From Ruminiclostridium sp. (lineage in GTDB: Bacteria; Bacillota_A; Clostridia; Oscillospirales; Ruminococcaceae): DNA of 5,271 bases. The notes under the pieces were generated by a model. That model ran no database searches, was not told the DNA's origin, and worked only from the letters and a program-made list of their open reading frames with translations. The DNA is taken from assembly GCA_017550775.1 (NCBI GenBank), contig JAFZOA010000534.1, forward strand, positions 1 to 5,271, in the 5' to 3' direction. The position numbers were made by a program, and so were the translations under genes. Of this stretch, positions 1 to 5,271 are shown piece by piece (position 1 is the first letter of the stretch; every line of letters starts with the position of its first letter).

Positions 1-89
1 AACAGCGGGATACCGCGTTCCCGACCCCCGGACAAACGCCGTATCTCCGGCATGAACGAAACCGTATCATGGAGGTATTTAAACCGTGA
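1..89 (+). other. Possible 3' tail of an upstream gene (frame undecided)
   Basis: Two plus-strand frames are open from the window edge and could each be the end of an upstream gene. One stops with TGA at 53-55, leaving 30 bases before the next start; its tail reads TAYRVPDPRTNAVSPA. The other stops with TGA at 87-89, overlapping the GTG start at 86-88 as GTGA; its tail ends RHERNRIMEVFKP. The stop-start overlap would suit translational coupling to the binding-protein gene. Neither tail is recognisable and both are too short for codon use to decide. The stretch could also be an untranslated leader. Confidence 0.25.
71..76 (+). promoter_or_regulatory. Shine-Dalgarno GGAGGT for the binding-protein gene
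   Basis: GGAGGT lies 9 bases before the GTG at 86. It is the reason for choosing this GTG start. The choice is supported by what follows: translation from this codon immediately gives a basic N-region, a hydrophobic core and a lipobox cysteine. Confidence 0.85.
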
Positions 90-1669
90 GAAGAACAGAA
101 AAGTGCATTTCGGCTGCGCTCGCAGTCGCGGCGATCATCGGAACGGCAGGCTGCGGCGGCGGTGCAAGAACCACCCAGTCCACTTCCGCGCCCGCAGAGA
201 CCACCGCGGCTCCCGCAGAAGCTACCACAACTTCCGCAACCACCCTCGACCCGAACAAGGACATAGATCTGAACCCCGATTACAGCGAGATCGCGGATAT
301 CGGAACGGTGGACAACAAGAACGAGAACGGAGCCGGAAAGCTCTATGAAGCCGGCAAGACCGCCGATACCGTTCATGCGCTCTGCTGGTTCGACTTCTAC
401 AACGTCACTCCCGAGCGTGAGATCTCGGAGCTTTTCGCGGAACGCTTCGGCGGTACCGTCGAGACCGAGATAGTAAGCTCACTCGAAGTGTATGACCGAC
501 TCGGCGTTCTCATGGCTTCGGGACAGTCCCCGGATATCATGCGCGTCTCCGATACCTTCTTCCCGAGCTACTACATCAACAACCGCTTCACTGCGCTTGA
601 CGACTGGCTCGATATCAAGTCTCCCGTCTGGGCGGATCTTGCCGACATCATCGAAAGCTTCGGCTATAACGGAAATCACTACTACTTCCCCTACGCTCTC
701 ACCGCAACAGAGTACGGCATAACCTACAATGCGAAGGACATTGAGGAGCTCGGAATGACCGACCCCATGGATCTTTACTTCGCGGGCGAATGGGACTGGT
801 ACGCTTTCGAGGATATCATGCTCCGCTGGAAGAACGACCATACCGACAAATACCCGCTCTCGTGGCCGACCAACTTCGCAGCCCAGCTTGCCGCCACCAC
901 CGGCGTTTCCGTAATAGAGCTGGAAGGAAATCAGATCAAAAACAACCTTAAGGACCCGAATGTAGTGCGGGCAATGGAATTCATAGAAAAGCTATACCGC
1001 GAGGAGATATTCTGGGACGGCTGGCACGGTCCCGATCAGCTCGATTCCTGGTCGGGCACACTCTTCTTCATGATGCCCCTCGACTGGGCGCTCACCTGCG
1101 GTCAGGAGTTCTGGTTCAAGAACAACTATGAGGGCGAGATCAAGAGCGTACCGATGCCCCGCGACCCCGACTCCGACACCTACTACCTCTACGGCATAAC
1201 CTCCGGATATGTTGTCCCCTCCGGCGCTTCCAACGTTCAGGGAGCCGTATCCTTTATCCTCGCTTCGAGAATGTACGCAAGCGACCCCGAGGTAGTTGAA
1301 GCCGACCGTGAGGAAAAGCTGTACAACGGCGGTTACTACTACATAAAGTGCCCCGAGTGCAAGCACCAGTTCGAGAATGAACGCGGCGAGATCGGTGAGA
1401 CTTGTCCCGAATGCGGAGCTCCGAGAAAGTCGAAGTTCAAGCTCACCTATACTCCCGAACAGATGCAGATATACGACGACCTCGTTGACCCGTCAAAGTT
1501 CACGTTCAAGTTCTCCTGTCACCCCGGTTTCGGTACCGACACTGCCGACAACCTCACCGAGATCTTCGACAGCCTTTCTTCCTCCGGCGAGAAATACTCC
1601 CACGTCCTCGACGAGTACTACAACAGTATCGAGAATGTCCTCGATGATTACAGAGCGCTTATGAGCTGA
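86..1669 (+). CDS. Extracellular solute-binding lipoprotein (ABC importer) with zinc-ribbon insert
   Basis: A 527-residue exported lipoprotein, probably the substrate-capturing part of an ABC importer, acting on the outer face of the membrane. Residues 1-22 form a signal peptide (MRRTEK, then a hydrophobic Ala/Ile core) ending in TAG-C, with lipidated Cys23. A Thr/Ala/Pro/Ser linker follows (about 27-54). From about residue 95 the protein resembles family-1 (sugar-type) binding proteins: LMASGQSPDIM (142-152), FPYALTATEYGITYNAKDIEEL (201-222, in two parts), the Trp-rich GEWDWYAFEDIMLRW, and a late SGYVVPSGA segment. The ligand cannot be read from sequence; sugar or oligosaccharide is the family-based guess. 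The oddity is a CPEC-x14-CPEC pair at 422-443, described separately. No permease or ATPase gene is adjacent downstream, where a terminator follows. Partners must lie upstream or elsewhere. The class is secure; the substrate is unknown. Confidence 0.9.
   Translation: MRRTEKCISAALAVAAIIGTAGCGGGARTTQSTSAPAETTAAPAEATTTSATTLDPNKDIDLNPDYSEIADIGTVDNKNENGAGKLYEAGKTADTVHALCWFDFYNVTPEREISELFAERFGGTVETEIVSSLEVYDRLGVLMASGQSPDIMRVSDTFFPSYYINNRFTALDDWLDIKSPVWADLADIIESFGYNGNHYYFPYALTATEYGITYNAKDIEELGMTDPMDLYFAGEWDWYAFEDIMLRWKNDHTDKYPLSWPTNFAAQLAATTGVSVIELEGNQIKNNLKDPNVVRAMEFIEKLYREEIFWDGWHGPDQLDSWSGTLFFMMPLDWALTCGQEFWFKNNYEGEIKSVPMPRDPDSDTYYLYGITSGYVVPSGASNVQGAVSFILASRMYASDPEVVEADREEKLYNGGYYYIKCPECKHQFENERGEIGETCPECGAPRKSKFKLTYTPEQMQIYDDLVDPSKFTFKFSCHPGFGTDTADNLTEIFDSLSSSGEKYSHVLDEYYNSIENVLDDYRALMS
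1349..1414 (+). other. Zinc-ribbon-like four-cysteine insert in the binding protein
   Basis: This segment encodes Cys422-Pro-Glu-Cys425, 14 residues, then Cys440-Pro-Glu-Cys443-Gly. That is the spacing of a treble-clef or rubredoxin-like zinc ribbon (CPxC...CPxCG). It follows GGYYYIK and precedes APRKSKFKLTYTPEQMQIYDDL, where the binding-protein fold resumes in frame. The four cysteines are symmetrical, so metal binding is plausible. Two disulfides are an alternative, because the domain lies outside the cell. Only a few other cysteines occur in the mature protein: the lipidated Cys23, Cys100, one near residue 341 and one near residue 485. Confidence 0.75.
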
Positions 1670-1683
1670 TACCACACAGACGC

Positions 1684-1724
1684 AAAACAGCCCTGTACCG
1701 AAAGGTATAGGGCTGTTTTATTCT
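1684..1724 (+). terminator. Intrinsic terminator after the binding-protein gene
   Basis: A 16-bp stem (1684-1699 with 1704-1719) contains a single G-T wobble and is closed by a GAAA tetraloop. It begins 14 bases after the TGA stop. The left arm starts with AAAA and the right arm ends in TTTT followed by ATT, so it could also work in reverse. It should separate the binding-protein gene from sulP. Confidence 0.93.
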
Positions 1725-1835
1725 GATGCGTAAAGGAAATATCCCTTTCACGGCGAAAAAGTGCATGGATAAACATTCTTACAACGGTTTAAATATATCT
1801 ATTTTTACAAAATGTTCCGCGCACGAAAAAAATCC
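1725..1835 (+). other. AT-rich intergenic stretch, no gene seen
   Basis: Between the terminator and the sulP promoter I see no convincing gene. The DNA becomes strongly AT-rich at about 1789-1817 and has an A7 tract at 1826-1832 just before the promoter -35 box, which could act as an UP-type element. A 37-codon open frame here has no ribosome binding site and was rejected. Confidence 0.5.
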
Positions 1836-1864
1836 TTGATTATGCGCATTAAAAGTAGTATAAT
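1836..1864 (+). promoter_or_regulatory. Sigma-A-type promoter for sulP
   Basis: TTGATT at 1836-1841 and a perfect TATAAT at 1859-1864 are separated by exactly 17 bases, a near-consensus housekeeping promoter. An A7 tract and AT-rich DNA lie just upstream. Transcription should start near 1871, giving an untranslated leader of about 114 bases before the ATG at 1985. The position, after a strong terminator and before sulP, supports sulP being its own transcription unit. Confidence 0.85.
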
Positions 1865-1894
1865 TCTTTCTGTTGACCCGATTTTTCCTTTTCA

Positions 1895-1916
1895 ATTTCC
1901 CCCGGTCGGGGGAAAT
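1895..1916 (+). promoter_or_regulatory. Perfect inverted repeat in the sulP leader
   Basis: ATTTCCCCCG (1895-1904) and CGGGGGAAAT (1907-1916) are exact reverse complements around a GT centre. The repeat starts about 24 bases after the predicted transcription start. It could be a regulator's operator or an RNA hairpin in the leader; as RNA, the innermost pairs would open to form the loop. It lacks a following T run, so it is not an ordinary terminator. The 8-base word TTGACCCG occurs on each side of it, at 1873-1880 and 1927-1934. Confidence 0.5.
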
Positions 1917-1984
1917 CATAACCGTATTGACCCGCGGAAAGCGGAGTAAAGATAAAAAACACAGAACAAAAGCAGGAGAATAAC

Positions 1985-3664
1985 ATGAAACAAGCAAGAC
2001 CTACCGAAGAAAAACTCAAGCCGAAACTGTTTTCGGTCATGAAAAATTACTCGGGCAAACAGTTTGTCAAGGACGTTACCGCCGGCATCATCGTCGCGAT
2101 AATCGCCCTACCCCTCTCTATCGCGCTCGCCCTCGCATCGGGAGTAAACCCCGAACAGGGTCTCTACACCGCCGTAGTCGCCGGCTTCATCGTCGCGCTG
2201 CTCGGTGGCAGCCGCGTTCAGATTGCAGGACCTACCGCCGCATTCGCGACTATTGTAGCGGGGATAGTTGTCCGTCAGGGCATGGACGGTCTCATCATCG
2301 CTACGGTCATGGCGGGACTCATAATGATGATAATGGGCGTGTGCAGGTTCGGCTCGCTGATAAAGTACATACCCGGCACTATCACGGCGGGCTTCACCTT
2401 CGGCATCGCGGTGACCATTGTCATCGGTCAGGTCAAGGACTTCCTCGGGCTTCAATTCGAGGGCTCACCTATCGAGACCGTAGAGAAGCTCGCCGAGATC
2501 GGCAAGTGCATCGGTACGTTCAACTGGGAGGCTCTCGCGGTTGGCGCGCTCTCACTGGCGATACTCATATTCTGGCCTAAGAAGCTGGAAAAGATACCCG
2601 CGTCCCTTATCGCGGTGGTCGTCTGCTCGGCGCTTGTCGCTCTCACGAATATCAACGTCAACACCATAGAGGACCTTTACACGATCTCCTCCGATCCGCC
2701 CACGCTCACTATCCCCGAGGTCACATTCGACAAGGTGAAATCGCTTGTACCGGACGCGTTCACTATCGCGATACTTGCCGCGGTGGAATCACTGCTGTCC
2801 TGCGTGGTATCGGACGGTATGATAGGCTCGAAGCACCGCCCGAACATGGAGCTCGTGGCGCAGGGTGCCGCGAACATAGGCTCGGCGCTGTTCGGAGGAA
2901 TCCCCGCGACGGGAGCTATCGCGCGTACAGCCGCGAACGTCAAGAACGGTGGCAGAACGCCGGTAGCGGGAATGGTACACTCGGTCGTACTGCTCATCAT
3001 TCTTGTGGTGCTGATGCCCTACGCGTCGATGATACCGATGCCCACTATCGCGGCGATACTGTTTATGGTCGCGTACAATATGTGCGGCTGGAAGACCATT
3101 CGCAACATCATAAAGACCGCCCCCAAGAGCGACATTTTCATGCTTGTGGTAACGACCGTGTTCACAGTGGTATTTGACCTTGTGGTAGCGATAGGTGTCG
3201 GCATGGTGCTCGCGGCGATACTGTTCATGAAGCGCATGGCGGACGTTACCGAGGCGCACGCATGGACGGACGTTGACGACGAGGACACCGACGTGGACAA
3301 CATTCTCCGCAAGAAGATACCCGAGCATACAAGAGTGTACGAGATCAACGGACCCATGTTCTTCGCGGCTTCCGAGAGATACAAGTATATGCTGGACGAC
3401 AACGACATCAGCGTGCTGATAATCCGTATGCGCAACGTCCCGGCTATCGACTCTGCGGGCGTGGAGGCGCTCTCACAGATAGTGAAGCGCTGTGAGCGTG
3501 AGGGTGTGAACACGGTATTCTCCCACGTCAACGAACAGCCGCTCCACGCAATGACCAAGGCGGGGCTGTACGACAAGGTGGGCAAGGAGAACTTCTGCTC
3601 CCACATCGACACCGCCCTCGCCCGGGCTCAGGAGATAGTGAGTAAGACCGCCGCACAGGGCTGA
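1985..3664 (+). CDS. SulP-family inorganic anion transporter with STAS domain
   Basis: A 559-residue membrane transporter of the SulP (SLC26-like) family, which carries sulfate, bicarbonate or other anions and dicarboxylates across the cytoplasmic membrane. It is full length for bacterial members. ATG at 1985 is preceded by AGGAG six bases upstream. After a short cytoplasmic N-terminus, hydrophobic segments run from about residue 30 to 425, fitting the usual 14-helix, two-repeat fold. Family landmarks are NPEQGLYTAVVAG (55-67), GGSRVQIAGPTAAFA (74-88, with GPT at 82-84) and FGGIPATGAIARTAANVKNGGRTP (303 onward). A charged Asp-rich linker leads to a C-terminal STAS domain (about 447-553) with the core IDSAGVEAL at 488-496. 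The substrate cannot be assigned: no sulfur-assimilation or carbon-concentration gene is nearby. It has its own promoter and a leader with an inverted repeat. The family assignment is very secure. Confidence 0.96.
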   Translation: MKQARPTEEKLKPKLFSVMKNYSGKQFVKDVTAGIIVAIIALPLSIALALASGVNPEQGLYTAVVAGFIVALLGGSRVQIAGPTAAFATIVAGIVVRQGMDGLIIATVMAGLIMMIMGVCRFGSLIKYIPGTITAGFTFGIAVTIVIGQVKDFLGLQFEGSPIETVEKLAEIGKCIGTFNWEALAVGALSLAILIFWPKKLEKIPASLIAVVVCSALVALTNINVNTIEDLYTISSDPPTLTIPEVTFDKVKSLVPDAFTIAILAAVESLLSCVVSDGMIGSKHRPNMELVAQGAANIGSALFGGIPATGAIARTAANVKNGGRTPVAGMVHSVVLLIILVVLMPYASMIPMPTIAAILFMVAYNMCGWKTIRNIIKTAPKSDIFMLVVTTVFTVVFDLVVAIGVGMVLAAILFMKRMADVTEAHAWTDVDDEDTDVDNILRKKIPEHTRVYEINGPMFFAASERYKYMLDDNDISVLIIRMRNVPAIDSAGVEALSQIVKRCEREGVNTVFSHVNEQPLHAMTKAGLYDKVGKENFCSHIDTALARAQEIVSKTAAQG

Positions 3665-3671
3665 TAAGGAC

Positions 3672-3734
3672 AACTTCTGCTGAATCGAAGTTTTCTCCTT
3701 TATGCGCGCGTCGTGCGCGCTTTTGGAAAACTTC
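3672..3734 (+). terminator. Terminator region after sulP with alternative stems
   Basis: A GCGCGC stem (3704-3709 with 3715-3720, loop GTCGT) is followed directly by TTTT (3721-3724), 39 bases after the sulP stop. Around it is an outer 9-bp pairing, GAAGTTTTC (3687-3695) with GAAAACTTC (3726-3734). The same left arm can instead pair upstream with AACTTC (3672-3677). The GC stem with its T run is the likely terminator for sulP; the T run is short, so efficiency is uncertain. Confidence 0.65.
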
Positions 3735-3764
3735 TCCTGCACCTCCTTGTGGATAATAGATAAA

Positions 3765-3794
3765 CTTCCCCTCGGTCATGCGACCGGGGGGAAG
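3765..3794 (-). terminator. Hairpin terminator for the minus-strand gene
   Basis: A 13-bp stem (3765-3777 with 3782-3794) has one T-G wobble and a four-base loop, ATGC. On the minus strand it begins 27 bases after the TAG stop (complement of 3822-3824) and is followed by TTTATCTATT, a moderate T-rich tail. On the plus strand it is followed by CTGTTTC, so it may also catch read-through from sulP. Its position between convergent genes supports a terminator role. Confidence 0.7.
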
Positions 3795-3821
3795 CTGTTT
3801 CTATGTGGAGTCAATTCTCCG

Positions 3822-5271
3822 CTATTCAATTACGAATCCGCCCCACTCGACTGCCGTAAAGCCGTTCCTCTCAAAGGTCTCCGGCTTAGCTTCGGAAGCG
3901 GGGGTGTCGTCCTTCACAAAGGCGAACCAAATACGGAATACAGTGTCCGGCTCGGGAGTTACGGCAAGCGGCATCGCTTCGTCCACATACTCACAGGTCT
4001 GCGGGTACATCGCGTAATCCGCGCCCTCGTCAAGCTTCTCACACCAGAACTCACAGAAGTCGTTTATCTCCGTTTCGTTCAGCCCGTAGCCGCTCAGTAT
4101 CGCACGGAACGTGCTTTCGCGGTCATCGGCGGGTATCAGATACCCTTCGGAGTACTGGTACAGCTCCGGCCGGGTCAGCGACTCGTAGAACAGGAAGCCG
4201 TACTCATCTTCGCCGATGTACAGCGTTCCGTCCGGCATAGCGGTGCCGCTCCAGCCTTCCCCGTAGTCCGGGTCGGTCACGGTCAGGAGTTCCGGCGTTC
4301 CGAACGTCGCCGTGAACGGTGTTTCTTCCTCGGGGTAGAGGTAGATGTTCGGCTTATAGACGTTTATACCGTTGGCGGTAGCGGTAGCTCCCCTCGCTGC
4401 GTCGTAGAACGCCGACGAGCCGCCCGCCGAGCCTGTCGCACCGATAGAGTAGATGAAGCCGATGTGCTTTGCCTTCTCAATGGACATTTCCTTCTCGGCT
4501 TCCGACTGTTGCTTTCCTTCGTTACGGAAAAACCAGTTGGCTACCGACCTGAACCCCACCTTCTCTCCGAGCCACGTCGTACCGGAAACGAGCCCCTTCG
4601 TCCAGCGATCAAGAAATCCCATGCTCGGTACCATATAGTTTATCGCCGAGACCACGATCTCAGACGAAAAGATAAGGTCGAGCACCGCAAGCGGAAGTCC
4701 CGCGACCTTACCCGCGGCGGGTATCATTCCGACAAGGATATTGAAGGTCTTGAGCTCCATGGCGAGAAACTCAAAGAACGCGCTCTTGTAGCCTATCTCC
4801 GGGTTGCTGAGAAAATCGTAGGCGCTGTATATCGCGAGGGCTACACCGATAGCGGTCACGACCTTTGAGAACGTCGAGTTCGTTGCCTTGGACGCCTGTA
4901 ACCCCTTCTTCTCGGATTCGAGAACGTCCTTGCTCTTTCTGTATTTTTCTACCGCGCCTGTTTTTCGCGTAATGAAATCATCATTTGCCTTGACCTTGCC
5001 GGGATTGCTGATTTTCTTTCCGTAATCCTTGGCGTTCGCGATCTTTGTCTCGCCGTTCTGAATACGGCGGTTCGTCCAGTCAAGACACTTCTCGTTCTGT
5101 TCTAAACCTTCCTCGATCTTCTTTCCGACCTCGGTCACCTTCTTGTCCGACCAGAGCTGCCCCGGGGTAGCGTAGTTCGTCCACTTTGTCGCGTCGTTGT
5201 ACGCCGCCTGTCCGAAGTTTATCGGCTTCTCGCCCGTCGGAACATTCGCTTTCTGTGCGGGGGAATTGTTC
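3822..5271 (-). CDS. Unnamed protein, C-terminal 482 residues; 'KPNIYLYPEEET...VEWGG' domain (5' end beyond window)
   Basis: The frame is open from the window edge to TAG at 3824-3822, so the N-terminus is missing. A GTG at 5138 has no ribosome binding site and the residues before it look coding. In visible numbering: residues 1-44 are polar; about 45-130 are Lys/Glu-rich and probably helical, perhaps coiled-coil; about 137-214 are hydrophobic (IGVALAIYSAYDFL, then NILVGMIPAAGKVAGLPLAVLDL), either two or three membrane helices or a buried helical bundle. A Gly/Ala/Ser linker lies near 276-302. From 306 a domain begins KPNIYLYPEEET, includes MPDGTLYIGEDEYGFLFYES and GLNETEINDFCEFWCEKL, and ends VEWGGFVIE. 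I recall similar C-terminal domains in hypothetical Clostridia proteins, without a function. No signal peptide can be judged. Function unknown. Confidence 0.85.
   Translation of the reverse strand, partial: NNSPAQKANVPTGEKPINFGQAAYNDATKWTNYATPGQLWSDKKVTEVGKKIEEGLEQNEKCLDWTNRRIQNGETKIANAKDYGKKISNPGKVKANDDFITRKTGAVEKYRKSKDVLESEKKGLQASKATNSTFSKVVTAIGVALAIYSAYDFLSNPEIGYKSAFFEFLAMELKTFNILVGMIPAAGKVAGLPLAVLDLIFSSEIVVSAINYMVPSMGFLDRWTKGLVSGTTWLGEKVGFRSVANWFFRNEGKQQSEAEKEMSIEKAKHIGFIYSIGATGSAGGSSAFYDAARGATATANGINVYKPNIYLYPEEETPFTATFGTPELLTVTDPDYGEGWSGTAMPDGTLYIGEDEYGFLFYESLTRPELYQYSEGYLIPADDRESTFRAILSGYGLNETEINDFCEFWCEKLDEGADYAMYPQTCEYVDEAMPLAVTPEPDTVFRIWFAFVKDDTPASEAKPETFERNGFTAVEWGGFVIE

Noticed and set aside
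52..348. A 98-codon plus-strand frame starting at ATG 52
   Set aside because: It overlaps the lipoprotein gene in another frame and yields an Arg/His/Asn-rich product; the GTG frame at 86 has a proper signal peptide and lipobox.
1733..1753. Short AAAGG/CCTTT inverted repeat after the first terminator
   Set aside because: Only five pairs, with no T run and no link to a gene; expected by chance.
1726..1839. A 37-codon plus-strand open frame (MRKGNIPFTAKKC...) between the terminator and the sulP promoter
   Set aside because: It has no ribosome binding site, starts just after a strong terminator and ends inside the sulP -35 box; its composition is that of AT-rich spacer DNA.
1779..2040. Two short minus-strand frames across the sulP promoter and start
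   Set aside because: They overlap the promoter, leader and first codons of sulP, have no convincing ribosome binding site, and look like reversed AT-rich DNA.
2789..3612. Long minus-strand frames within sulP
   Set aside because: The sense strand encodes a full-length, clearly conserved SulP protein; the antisense products are His/Tyr/Arg-rich or Ser/Thr-rich without recognisable domains.
3702..4868. A 388-codon open frame on the plus strand
   Set aside because: It lies mostly antisense to the minus-strand gene, gives an Arg/Val-rich product without family features, starts inside the terminator stem, and has no ribosome binding site. It is a shadow of the real gene.
5136..5138. GTG as the start codon of the minus-strand gene
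   Set aside because: No Shine-Dalgarno sequence precedes it, and the frame stays open to the window edge with protein-like sequence (for example INFGQAAYNDATKWTNY), so it is an internal Val codon.

Overview
The window looks like chromosomal DNA from a Gram-positive gut Clostridia member, most like Ruminococcus/Oscillospiraceae. This is inferred from three things. The lipoprotein has a Cys-Gly-Gly-Gly start followed by a long Thr/Ala/Pro linker. The coding sequence is moderately GC-rich while the intergenic DNA is AT-rich. The minus-strand protein ends in a domain I associate with hypothetical proteins of that group. No taxonomic search was possible.

Layout. Bases 1-85 are probably the tail of an upstream transcription unit; no promoter is visible there. 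Positions 86-1669 (+) encode a lipid-anchored extracellular solute-binding protein of an ABC importer, unusual in carrying a complete four-cysteine zinc-ribbon-like insert near its C-terminus. A strong intrinsic terminator follows at once. The rest of the 315-bp intergenic region holds an AT-rich stretch, a near-consensus sigma-A promoter, and a leader of about 114 nt with a perfect inverted repeat. Positions 1985-3664 (+) encode a complete SulP-family anion transporter with a C-terminal STAS domain. The next 157 bp lie between convergent genes and contain two terminator-like hairpin systems, one for each direction. From 3822 to the window edge, on the minus strand, is the C-terminal part of a large unnamed protein: a charged helical region, a hydrophobic region, a Gly/Ala/Ser linker, and a conserved-looking 'KPNIYLYPEEET ... 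VEWGG' domain. Its N-terminus lies beyond the window.

The three genes appear to be separate transcription units and there is no evidence that they form one system. The binding protein is uncoupled from sulP by its terminator, sulP has its own promoter, and the third gene is convergent. No tRNA, rRNA, CRISPR array, transposase or integrase is visible. The points most worth following up are the zinc-ribbon insert in an exported binding protein, the architecture of the partial minus-strand protein, and the mutually exclusive hairpins after sulP.
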